A stretch of DNA of 64,000 bases, taken from assembly GCA_015057435.1 (NCBI GenBank), contig SVEJ01000005.1, positions 30,451 through 94,450 on the forward strand. Reading direction: 5' to 3'. Position numbers and translations under genes: made by a program. This DNA is from Lachnospiraceae bacterium (lineage in GTDB: Bacteria > Bacillota > Clostridia > Lachnospirales > Lachnospiraceae). Of this stretch, positions 1-8,562 are shown one piece after another; the first letter of the stretch is position 1; the number at the start of each line of letters is the position of its first letter. The notes under the pieces were generated by a model. That model searched no databases and was not told where the DNA came from. It worked only from the letters and a program-made list of their open reading frames with translations.

Positions 1-1656
1 TTCAAAGGTGAGGTTTTGAATATCGTTGGTGACAAGATAACGATTTCATTAGAAGACCAGGCACAACTTTTGGCCAGATTACAGGAAGGCGTAGAACTTG
101 GTGTCGGTGACAGATTGTTGTTCTCAGTAAAAGAAAACACGTCGAATCAAGTTTTGATTAAACCGCTGTTTGATTCACTATATAGTGCACAGACACAAGT
201 GTTAGAAAGAGCTTTGGATGCAGCTAATCTTTCTCCTACGGAGAAGAATTTTTCGGTTGCAAAAGAATTGATGGATGCAGGTATGCCGGTTGATAAAGCC
301 AATCTTGTGAAAGTTTTATCACAGAGCATGAAATTTGAAGGAACTTCTATACAAACGCTCGTTTCACTTAATAAGATGAATATTCCGGTTACACCTGAGA
401 ATATTGCACAGTTTGAAAGATATCAAGGATATCAGCATCAATTAACAAATGATATTTCGAATGTAGCAACAGATATGGCATCATTTACACAGGCGTTTCC
501 TGAAAATACAAGTGGGCAGACGCTTGTATCGGTTGCGAATCAGATTTTATCAATGATACAGGGCGAACAAGGTCAAGAAGGTATACAACAACAGATGCCT
601 GTACAGGAGGGACAAGAAGCAGGAATTATCTTGCAAAATAGTGATACGGTATCAGCAGACGTTAGTAATGCCAACGTTACCAATACAGAACAGGCAATTA
701 CGAATACGCTTTCTAATACATCGCAGGAATTAACGCAGGTGATACAACAGGAAATGATTAATGATAATGGTTCTTTAATTGCGTCTGATACAGTTTCGGA
801 AACAACAATGAATCAGACAGGTTTAACACAAGAGATTGCACAGCAGGTAGGATTATCAAAAGAAGGTATGAATAATCTTTCCAATGCACTACTTGCTACC
901 GGTGTTTCTAACGAAGAAATCCAGACGATGTTTCAAACATCAAAATCAGGAGAAGAATTGTTAAATCAGATTTTGCAAACACTGTCAACATCAAATGCCG
1001 GTGACAGTGCAATACGCAGTATTTTGGATTCTAACGAATTTCGTAATCTGTTTTCCGAGACGATTAAGAAAAATTGGTCATTACAACCGAAGAATATGAA
1101 AGATCCAAAAGAAATTGATGAGTTGTACGATAAGATTTTGAAGCAAAGCCGTTCATTTGAAAATATCATTTCGACTAACGGCGGAGAAGGAAAATCAATG
1201 GAACAGAGTTTCCAAAATATGAGACAGAATATGCAGTTTATGGACCAGATTAATCAACAGATGATCTATGCGCAGATGCCGTTAAAATTAACGAACCAAA
1301 ATGCGAATTCTGAATTGTTTGTCTATGCGGATAAAAGAAAGCTGGCGCAAAAGAAAGACGGAATCAGCGTGATGTTGCATCTTGATATGGATAATCTTGG
1401 AAATACGGATGTACATGTTACATTAACCGGAACGAATGTAAATGCAAGATTTTATCTCGATGACCAGGTAAGTGTTGATATCGTAACGGAGCATATGAAT
1501 CAGCTTGCAAAACAATTGGCGGATCGTGGATTTTCGCTTACGAATGAGGTTGTCAAAAGAACACCGCAAGAATCGATTAACAAAGTGGTGGATGAGATTA
1601 TTGATGAGAATGCGGAAAGAAGTATTAAGCGCTATACATTTGATGCAAGAATGTAG
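1..1656 (+). CDS. Flagellar hook-length control (FliK)-like protein, 5' end outside window
   Basis: Frame is open from base 1 (FKGEVLNIVGDKITI...), so the TTG at 16 is probably not the true start; C-terminal region resembles a FliK C-terminal domain; followed by an FlhB-C-like gene. Confidence 0.6.
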   Translation, partial: FKGEVLNIVGDKITISLEDQAQLLARLQEGVELGVGDRLLFSVKENTSNQVLIKPLFDSLYSAQTQVLERALDAANLSPTEKNFSVAKELMDAGMPVDKANLVKVLSQSMKFEGTSIQTLVSLNKMNIPVTPENIAQFERYQGYQHQLTNDISNVATDMASFTQAFPENTSGQTLVSVANQILSMIQGEQGQEGIQQQMPVQEGQEAGIILQNSDTVSADVSNANVTNTEQAITNTLSNTSQELTQVIQQEMINDNGSLIASDTVSETTMNQTGLTQEIAQQVGLSKEGMNNLSNALLATGVSNEEIQTMFQTSKSGEELLNQILQTLSTSNAGDSAIRSILDSNEFRNLFSETIKKNWSLQPKNMKDPKEIDELYDKILKQSRSFENIISTNGGEGKSMEQSFQNMRQNMQFMDQINQQMIYAQMPLKLTNQNANSELFVYADKRKLAQKKDGISVMLHLDMDNLGNTDVHVTLTGTNVNARFYLDDQVSVDIVTEHMNQLAKQLADRGFSLTNEVVKRTPQESINKVVDEIIDENAERSIKRYTFDARM

Positions 1657-1754
1657 AATAAAAGTGATTGCGAAACTTTAATTTACGTTGTGATAAAGTT
1701 GTACTGTATTGAAAAGTTTCGCATACATGTAGAAGAAACATGGAGGGATGTCTT

Positions 1755-2042
1755 GTGGTAGAGGAGAGAAGAGAAAAGAAGAAAAAAGCGGTCGCCTTAT
1801 CTTATGATCCGAGTAATCAGGCACCACAAGTAATTGCTTCCGGACAAGGTGCGATTGCCGAGCGAATTATTGAAAAGGCAAAGGAAGCGGATGTTGCGAC
1901 TTATAAAGATGAAGGCTTGACTGATACCCTTTCGAAATTGGATATCGGTGATATGATACCACCGGAACTATATGGGGTGGTTGCTGAGATTTTGGTCTAT
2001 GTCGATCGCATGGACAAGATTAAGAGCAAGTTAAATAGATGA
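1755..2042 (+). CDS. EscU/YscU/HrcU/FlhB C-terminal-like protein (YlqH type)
   Basis: KKAVALSYDPSNQAPQVIASGQGAIAERIIEKAKE...IPPELYGVVAEILVYVDRMD matches the FlhB cytoplasmic domain after the NPTH site; GGAGGG 8 nt upstream of GTG at 1755. Confidence 0.8.
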   Translation: MVEERREKKKKAVALSYDPSNQAPQVIASGQGAIAERIIEKAKEADVATYKDEGLTDTLSKLDIGDMIPPELYGVVAEILVYVDRMDKIKSKLNR

Positions 2043-2046
2043 TGAA

Positions 2047-2424
2047 ATGCAAAGGATAGATATGAAAGAAGCGTATAATAAGCGTAAATTAGGAGCCGAG
2101 GTTGAACGATTTATCACACAGTATCTTACGGAACAAGGTTTTTGTATACTTGAGACGAATTATCGATGTCGTCAGGGAGAAATAGACATTATTGCTAAAG
2201 ATGATACATATTATGTGTTTATTGAGGTAAAATATCGAAAGAGTACTGCATACGGTTTGCCGCAAGAGGCTGTTGGTTATAGTAAACAGAGAAGGATATG
2301 CAAGGTGGCGCAGTTTTATCTGTATGAAAAACATCTACCGGAGACGACACCGGTTCGTTTTGATGTCGCAGCTGTGTTGAACGATAAGGTTTCTTATTTT
2401 AAGGATGCTTTTTCATTTACCTGA
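2047..2424 (+). CDS. YraN family (UPF0102) endonuclease-like protein
   Basis: GAEVERFITQYLTEQGFCILETNYRCRQGEIDIIAKDDTYYVFIEVKYRKS motif. Confidence 0.88.
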   Translation: MQRIDMKEAYNKRKLGAEVERFITQYLTEQGFCILETNYRCRQGEIDIIAKDDTYYVFIEVKYRKSTAYGLPQEAVGYSKQRRICKVAQFYLYEKHLPETTPVRFDVAAVLNDKVSYFKDAFSFT

Positions 2425-2500
2425 TGTTGATGCATAATAGATTTTAATTATAGATTCTTATGATGGATGTTGATAATTAATTTTGATGATGGAGAATAAT

Positions 2501-3352
2501 ATGCAGATTAGATATATTCACGATAAAAAGACATGTAATATCAATGAAAAAGAAGGTGTTACATATATCACCTTTCCAAAGCTTGCTGCTTTTGAAGGGG
2601 ATATGATACATGGGTTTTCAACACGTCTTGGAGGTGTGTCAAAAGCACACTTAGGCTCTATGAATCTAAGTTTTACAAGAGGAGACGAGAGAGAAGCTGT
2701 AGTTGAGAATCACAAAAGATTTGCGAAGGCCTTAGGATATGATGAAACAAAACTTGTATTTTCCAATCAAGTGCATTTGACAAACTTTCATAAAGTGACA
2801 AGTGAAGATTGTGGTAAAGGAATCACAAGAGAAAGTGATATTCTTGAAATTGACGGTTTGGTAACGGATGAACCGGGTGTACCTATGATTACTTTTTATG
2901 CAGATTGTGTACCGCTGTTTTTCTATGATCCGGTTAAGAAAGTAATTGCTATGGCACATTCCGGCTGGAAAGGAACTGTTGAGCGAATTGGTGCCAAGAT
3001 GATTGCATATATGGAAGAGGAATATGGTTCGAATCCGAGAGATATAATTGTTGCAATTGCGCCCTCTATCTGTCAACCGTGTTACGAAGTAAGTGAGGAT
3101 GTTGCATTGCGCTTTTTTGAAGTGTTTGGTGAAGGCTACGGAGATGAATTGTTATATAGAAAAGAAAATGGGAAATATCAATTGAATCTTCATAAAGCAT
3201 GTGAAATTACTTTGCTCGAGGCTGGGATTTTACCTGAACATATTGATATAACAGACATTTGTACTTGTTGTAATCCTGATTTTTTGTTTTCGCATCGTTC
3301 AAGTAACGGAATGCGCGGCAATCTTGCCGGAGTCATGATGTTAAAAGGCTAA
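2501..3352 (+). CDS. pgeF: Peptidoglycan editing factor PgeF / multicopper polyphenol oxidase family
   Basis: GFSTRLGGVSK, NQVHLTN, ADCVPLFFYDPVKKVIAMAHSGWKGT, CTCCNPDFLFSHR motifs. Confidence 0.92.
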   Translation: MQIRYIHDKKTCNINEKEGVTYITFPKLAAFEGDMIHGFSTRLGGVSKAHLGSMNLSFTRGDEREAVVENHKRFAKALGYDETKLVFSNQVHLTNFHKVTSEDCGKGITRESDILEIDGLVTDEPGVPMITFYADCVPLFFYDPVKKVIAMAHSGWKGTVERIGAKMIAYMEEEYGSNPRDIIVAIAPSICQPCYEVSEDVALRFFEVFGEGYGDELLYRKENGKYQLNLHKACEITLLEAGILPEHIDITDICTCCNPDFLFSHRSSNGMRGNLAGVMMLKG

Positions 3353-3513
3353 CTTGCTGTTTTATTGCGTAATTTTACGGATTTATTTAGTAAAAATGTA
3401 TGTTTACAAAACCATTGCTCTATTGTAAACTATTGAGAGTTGCAGTTTGAAGTTAGAAATATGAAGTTACGATTTGAAAAAGCAAATGTGCTTTTAAGAA
3501 AAGGAGGATGACA

Positions 3514-4839
3514 ATGAGTAAGCCAATTGTTGCCATCGTAGGAAGACCGAATGTTGGTAAGTCCACATTATTCAATGTGTTAGCCGGTTCTAAGATTTCT
3601 ATTGTAAAAGATACGCCAGGTGTAACAAGAGACCGTATCTATGCAGATGTGAACTGGTTAGATTATAATTTTACAATGATTGATACCGGTGGTATTGAAC
3701 CGGAAAGTCAGGATATTATTATTAAAAGTATGCGTGCACAGGCACAGATTGCCATTGATACAGCTGATGTCATTATGTTCATTGTGGATGTTCGTCAGGG
3801 ATTGGTAGATGCAGACCATAAGGTTGCAGATATGCTTAGACGCTCACACAAACCGGTTGTTTTGGTTGTGAATAAAGTAGATAATTTTGATAAATTCATG
3901 CCGGATGTATATGAGTTCTATAACTTGGGACTGGGTGATCCATTCCCTGTTTCTGCAGCCTCTCAGCTAGGCCTTGGTGATATGCTTGATGAAGTGGTAT
4001 CTCATTTTGATATGGAAGCAAAAGGTGCGGAAGAAGACGACAGACCGAAGATTGCGATTATCGGTAAGCCGAATGTTGGTAAGAGTTCCATTATTAATAA
4101 GTTATTAGGTGAGGACCGTGTGATTGTATCAGATATTGCAGGAACAACACGAGATGCGATTGATACACCGGTTGTCAGAGATGACAGGGAATATGTATTC
4201 ATCGATACAGCAGGTCTTCGCAGAAAAAGTAAGATTCATGAAGAGATTGAACGTTTTTCGATTATTCGTACTGTGTCTGCTGTTGAACGTGCAGATGTAT
4301 GTGTGCTTGTGATTGATGCAACAGAAGGTGTAACAGAACAGGATGCGAAGATTGCAGGTATTGCACATGACCGCGGTAAAGGTATGATTATAGCGGTGAA
4401 TAAATGGGACGCTATCGAGAAGAGTGATAAAACTGTCTATAAATTTGAGGAAGAAGTACGTAGAATTCTTTCTTTCATGCCATATGCAGAAGTGATGTTC
4501 ATCTCTGCTAAGACAGGACAACGTCTTCCGAAATTATTCGATATGATTGATTTGGTTGTTGATAACCATGCACTTCGTATTGGTACAGGTGTGTTGAATG
4601 AAATTCTTACAGAAGCGGTTGCGATGCAGGAACCACCTTCTGATAAAGGTAAGAAACTTCGTCTATACTATATGACAGAAGTAGCGGTAAAACCACCAAC
4701 ATTTGTTATCTTTGTAAATGATAAGAATCTGACACATTTCTCATATACAAGATATATCGAGAATCGTATGAGAGATGCGTTCGGATTTAAGGGGACACCG
4801 CTTAAGTTTATCTACCGCGAGAGAAAAGAGAAAGGCTGA
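3514..4839 (+). CDS. der: Ribosome biogenesis GTPase Der (EngA)
   Basis: Two tandem G domains (GRPNVGKST and GKPNVGKSS); AGGAGG just upstream. Confidence 0.98.
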   Translation: MSKPIVAIVGRPNVGKSTLFNVLAGSKISIVKDTPGVTRDRIYADVNWLDYNFTMIDTGGIEPESQDIIIKSMRAQAQIAIDTADVIMFIVDVRQGLVDADHKVADMLRRSHKPVVLVVNKVDNFDKFMPDVYEFYNLGLGDPFPVSAASQLGLGDMLDEVVSHFDMEAKGAEEDDRPKIAIIGKPNVGKSSIINKLLGEDRVIVSDIAGTTRDAIDTPVVRDDREYVFIDTAGLRRKSKIHEEIERFSIIRTVSAVERADVCVLVIDATEGVTEQDAKIAGIAHDRGKGMIIAVNKWDAIEKSDKTVYKFEEEVRRILSFMPYAEVMFISAKTGQRLPKLFDMIDLVVDNHALRIGTGVLNEILTEAVAMQEPPSDKGKKLRLYYMTEVAVKPPTFVIFVNDKNLTHFSYTRYIENRMRDAFGFKGTPLKFIYRERKEKG

Positions 4840-4847
4840 TAATTTAT

Positions 4848-5540
4848 ATGGAAATCTTAGTTAGAGTACTGTGTGTTGTGATTGGATATTGTTTTGGTAT
4901 GATACAGACGGCATTTATCTATGGTAAAGCACACGGAATTGATATTAGAGAGCATGGAAGTGGTAATTCGGGTACAACTAATGCGTTACGTGTACTTGGT
5001 AAAAAAGCAGGAATTATCGTTTTATTAGGTGATTTTTTCAAGGCAGCTATTGTATGCATTCTTGCACGTGTAATTGGCACCATGTTTTTCCCGGATATTA
5101 TGTATCCAATGATTCTATGGGGTGGTTTGGGTGTTGTTCTCGGACATAATTTCCCATTTTATATGAATTTTAAGGGTGGAAAAGGAATTGCTGCAACAGC
5201 CGGCGTTATCTTTGGAACGTTGGATTGGAGATTGTGGCTGATTTGTCTGTTTTCATTTATAATCTGTGTAGCAATTACGCGTTATGTTTCCCTTGGTTCA
5301 TTAATCGTTGTTACATTGTTATTCTTAAGTTTTATGATACTCGGAATGACGGGGAATATTATGAATCCTGTAACAGATACACCTTATGCAGGTGCAGATT
5401 TGACTGAATGCTATGTTGTACTTTTTCTTTTTGCAGCACTGGCATTTGAACGTCACAAAGCCAATATCGGAAGACTGATTCGTGGTGAGGAGAATAAAAT
5501 TTTTTCTAAAAAGCCGGAGCTAGAAGAGGCTCAAAAGTAA
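4848..5540 (+). CDS. plsY: Glycerol-3-phosphate acyltransferase PlsY
   Basis: IREHGSGNSGTTNALRVLGKKAG and GGKGIAATAG motifs; multiple TM segments. Confidence 0.96.
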   Translation: MEILVRVLCVVIGYCFGMIQTAFIYGKAHGIDIREHGSGNSGTTNALRVLGKKAGIIVLLGDFFKAAIVCILARVIGTMFFPDIMYPMILWGGLGVVLGHNFPFYMNFKGGKGIAATAGVIFGTLDWRLWLICLFSFIICVAITRYVSLGSLIVVTLLFLSFMILGMTGNIMNPVTDTPYAGADLTECYVVLFLFAALAFERHKANIGRLIRGEENKIFSKKPELEEAQK

Positions 5541-5554
5541 CGGAGGTATATCAT

Positions 5555-6559
5555 ATGAGAGTTTGTGTATTAGGTGCCGGTAGTTGGGGCACGGCGTTAT
5601 CAATCGTTTTAGCTAATAACGACCATGAGGTTGTTGTATGGTCTATTGATCCGGAAGAGATTTTAATGTTAAAAGATTTCAGAGAGCAAAGAGATAAGCT
5701 ACCGGGTGTGATTGTTCCGGGAACAATCGAGTTCACAACAGACATGGAGATGGCATTAGATGGTGCATCGATGGTTGTGTGTGCAGTTCCGTCACCATTT
5801 GTTCGTTCTACGATGCATGAAGCTTCAAAGTATATACAAAACGATACAATCATTGTAGATGTTGCAAAGGGTATTGAAGATGATACATATAAGACAATGA
5901 CAGAGATTATTAGTGAAGAATGTCCAAATGCGAGAGTGGCGATTCTTTCCGGACCAAGTCACGCTGAAGAAGTTGGTAGAAAGATTCCGACAACTGTTGT
6001 TGCAGGTTCGAAAGATAAAGCAGTAGCGGAAGTTGTTCAGGATGCATTCATGAATGAAGTGTTCCGTGTCTATACAAGTCCTGATGTGATCGGTATAGAA
6101 TTAGGTGGTTCCCTTAAGAATGTAATTGCGTTAGCAGCAGGTGCAATTGACGGACTAGGCTTTGGCGATAATACCAAGGCTGCCTTAATGACCAGAGGTA
6201 TCTCTGAGATTAGTCGTCTTGTAATTGCTATGGGCGGTCATATAGAAACTGTTGCCGGACTATCAGGAATTGGTGATTTGATTGTTACTTGTACATCAAA
6301 ACATTCAAGAAATCGAAACGCCGGATTCTTACTTGGCCAGGGGAAGTCATACCAGGAAGCAATGGATGAAGTGAAGATGGTAGTAGAAGGTGTCTATTCT
6401 GCAAAAGCAGCGTTAGCACTTGGCAAAAAACATGGTGTATCGATGCCGATTGTAGAAACGGTAAATGCTGTATTATTTGATGGTGCCGATGTGAAAGATG
6501 CCACAAAACAATTATTATTAAGAGACCGAACAATGGAAGCAGACAACTTGCAATGGTAA
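5555..6559 (+). CDS. gpsA: NAD(P)H-dependent glycerol-3-phosphate dehydrogenase
   Basis: VLGAGSWGTALSIVLA; LSGPSHAEEV; ELGGSLKNVIALAAG motifs. Confidence 0.97.
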   Translation: MRVCVLGAGSWGTALSIVLANNDHEVVVWSIDPEEILMLKDFREQRDKLPGVIVPGTIEFTTDMEMALDGASMVVCAVPSPFVRSTMHEASKYIQNDTIIVDVAKGIEDDTYKTMTEIISEECPNARVAILSGPSHAEEVGRKIPTTVVAGSKDKAVAEVVQDAFMNEVFRVYTSPDVIGIELGGSLKNVIALAAGAIDGLGFGDNTKAALMTRGISEISRLVIAMGGHIETVAGLSGIGDLIVTCTSKHSRNRNAGFLLGQGKSYQEAMDEVKMVVEGVYSAKAALALGKKHGVSMPIVETVNAVLFDGADVKDATKQLLLRDRTMEADNLQW

Positions 6560-6575
6560 ATGAAATATTGAATAC

Positions 6576-6612
6576 AAAAGCCAGCTGATCATAATCAGTT
6601 GGCTTTTCTAAT
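6576..6612 (+). terminator. Rho-independent terminator after gpsA
   Basis: aaaagccagctgat-cata-atcagttggctttt hairpin. Confidence 0.8.
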
Positions 6613-6680
6613 ATATAAAAAAATAATATATTATCCAAGAAAAAGGATGTTGCTCTATATGTAACAACGAATAGAAACAT

Positions 6681-6709
6681 TTGTCAAAGAATGGTTTTTA
6701 TGGTATAGT
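6681..6709 (+). promoter_or_regulatory. Sigma-A-type promoter for plsX-rnc
   Basis: TTGTCA (6681-6686), 17-nt spacer, TATAGT (6704-6709). Confidence 0.7.
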
Positions 6710-6722
6710 ATTTTAGTTAAAG

Positions 6723-6774
6723 TTTGCTTAGATGTATGGAACAAGATACGTTTTGTTTTATACATCTAAGCAAA
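6723..6774 (+). promoter_or_regulatory. Perfect 15-bp inverted repeat in plsX 5' UTR
   Basis: tttgcttagatgtat (6723-6737) and its exact reverse complement atacatctaagcaaa (6760-6774); no U-tract follows. Confidence 0.75.
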
Positions 6775-6802
6775 GGAATATTGATAAAACGGAGGGATAA
6801 TA

Positions 6803-7819
6803 ATGGCAGAATTAATTAGAGTTGCATTAGATACAATGGGTGGAGATAATTCTCCGGGAGAACATGTATTAGGTGCAGTCAATGCTGTAAAGGAAAAGGA
6901 GGATTTGTTTGTATATCTTACAGGTCCGCAGGAAGAATTGGAAAAAGAATTAAGTAAGTACGATTATCCGAAGGATCGTATTGAAATCGTGAATACAACA
7001 GAAGAAATTACCTGTCATGATTCACCGGTGAATGCAATTCGTCAGAAAAAGGATTCATCCATGGTTGTAGGTCTTAAGATGGTTAGGGAAGGAAAAGCAG
7101 ATGGATGCGTTTCTTCCGGTAATTCAGGTGCATTGTTGGTTGGCGGTCAGGTACTAGTTGGTAAGATGAAAGGAATTGAGCGTGCTCCGTTAGCACCGGT
7201 TGTACCAACAATGAATGGTGTTAGTCTCTTAATTGACTGTGGTGCGAATGTAGATGCAAAAGCAAGCAATCTTGTACAATTTGCCAAAATGGGTTCCATC
7301 TATATGGAGAATGTAATTGGTATTAAGAATCCGCGTGTGGCGATTGTGAATATTGGTGCAGAAGAAGAGAAGGGAAATGCACTTGTAAAAGAAACATTTC
7401 CGTTATTGAAAGAATGTAAGGATATTAACTTCATCGGAAGTATTGAAGCGAGAGACTTTCCAAACGGAGCAGCAGATGTTGTTGTAACGGAAGCATTTGT
7501 TGGTAATGTTATGTTAAAGCTGACAGAAGGTTTGGCAAAGGCACTTGTTGGTAAGGTGAAAGAAGGTATGACAGCAACACCTATTTCAACACTCGGAGCC
7601 CTTTTGGTGAAGCCTCAGTTAAAACAAACGTTAAAATTCTTTGATACAACAGAACACGGTGGGGCACCGCTTCTTGGTTTGAACGGATTAGTTGTTAAGA
7701 TTCACGGTAATGCAACGAATAAGGAAGTGAAGAATGCATTATTCCAGGTTGAAACGTTCAAAAAGCAGGATATTAACGGGAAAATTAAGAAGTATCTATT
7801 AGATGATCAGGAAGCTTAA
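6803..7819 (+). CDS. plsX: Phosphate acyltransferase PlsX
   Basis: IRVALDTMGGDNSPGEHVLGAV; SSGNSGALLVGG; HGNATNKEV motifs. Confidence 0.97.
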   Translation: MAELIRVALDTMGGDNSPGEHVLGAVNAVKEKEDLFVYLTGPQEELEKELSKYDYPKDRIEIVNTTEEITCHDSPVNAIRQKKDSSMVVGLKMVREGKADGCVSSGNSGALLVGGQVLVGKMKGIERAPLAPVVPTMNGVSLLIDCGANVDAKASNLVQFAKMGSIYMENVIGIKNPRVAIVNIGAEEEKGNALVKETFPLLKECKDINFIGSIEARDFPNGAADVVVTEAFVGNVMLKLTEGLAKALVGKVKEGMTATPISTLGALLVKPQLKQTLKFFDTTEHGGAPLLGLNGLVVKIHGNATNKEVKNALFQVETFKKQDINGKIKKYLLDDQEA

Positions 7820-7841
7820 TATAGCTTTTGGGGGATATAAG

Positions 7842-8543
7842 ATGTTGAATTATGATGAACAAGCTTTGGAGCGTAATATAGCATATACGTTTCAGAACAA
7901 AGCTTTATTAAAACAGGCAATGTCACACAGCTCTTTTATCAACGAAATGAAAAAGACCGGGATGGAAAGCTATGAAAGACTTGAATTTCTTGGTGATGCT
8001 GTATTAGAGCTTATTACAAGTGAATTTTTGTTTGATAATTACAAAGAGTTGACAGAAGGTCAATTGACAAAATTGCGTGCATCAATTGTATGTGAATTTA
8101 CATTATCTGCAATCTCAGAACAATTATCATTTGGCAAATACGTTTTATTGTCAAAAGGCGAAGAATTAACCGGCGGACGTAACAGAAGTTCCATCTTATG
8201 TGACTTGTTCGAGTCAGTATTAGGTGCAATCTATCTAGATGGAGGAATGGAACCGGCAAGAAAATATGTAAAAACATTTTTACTGACAGATATCGAAAGT
8301 AAGTCATTGTTCTATGATGCAAAGACAACATTGCAGGAAATGGTACAAAAAGACGGAAAAGGTGTTGTTACATATGAAGTTCTTGAAGAATCGGGACCGG
8401 ATCACAACAAGAAGTTTGTTACGGAAGTATTAGTAGATGGTGTTGCGGTTGCACAAGGCGAGGGAACATCGAAGAAAAATGCACAGCAGATGGCAGCATA
8501 CAAGGCAATCTTAACATTTAGAGAAAAAGATTGTTCTGAATGA
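7842..8543 (+). CDS. rnc: Ribonuclease III
   Basis: YERLEFLGDAVLELI signature plus C-terminal dsRBD; precedes smc. Confidence 0.97.
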   Translation: MLNYDEQALERNIAYTFQNKALLKQAMSHSSFINEMKKTGMESYERLEFLGDAVLELITSEFLFDNYKELTEGQLTKLRASIVCEFTLSAISEQLSFGKYVLLSKGEELTGGRNRSSILCDLFESVLGAIYLDGGMEPARKYVKTFLLTDIESKSLFYDAKTTLQEMVQKDGKGVVTYEVLEESGPDHNKKFVTEVLVDGVAVAQGEGTSKKNAQQMAAYKAILTFREKDCSE

Positions 8544-8562
8544 ACGAAAGTGGAGAGTATAT

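Noticed and set aside
4129-4521. 130-aa minus-strand ORF inside der
   Set aside because: Shadow ORF opposite a highly conserved GTPase; no RBS or recognisable family.
6285-6680. 131-aa minus-strand ORF overlapping the gpsA 3' end
   Set aside because: Antisense to gpsA and crosses its terminator; composition is typical of shadow ORFs.
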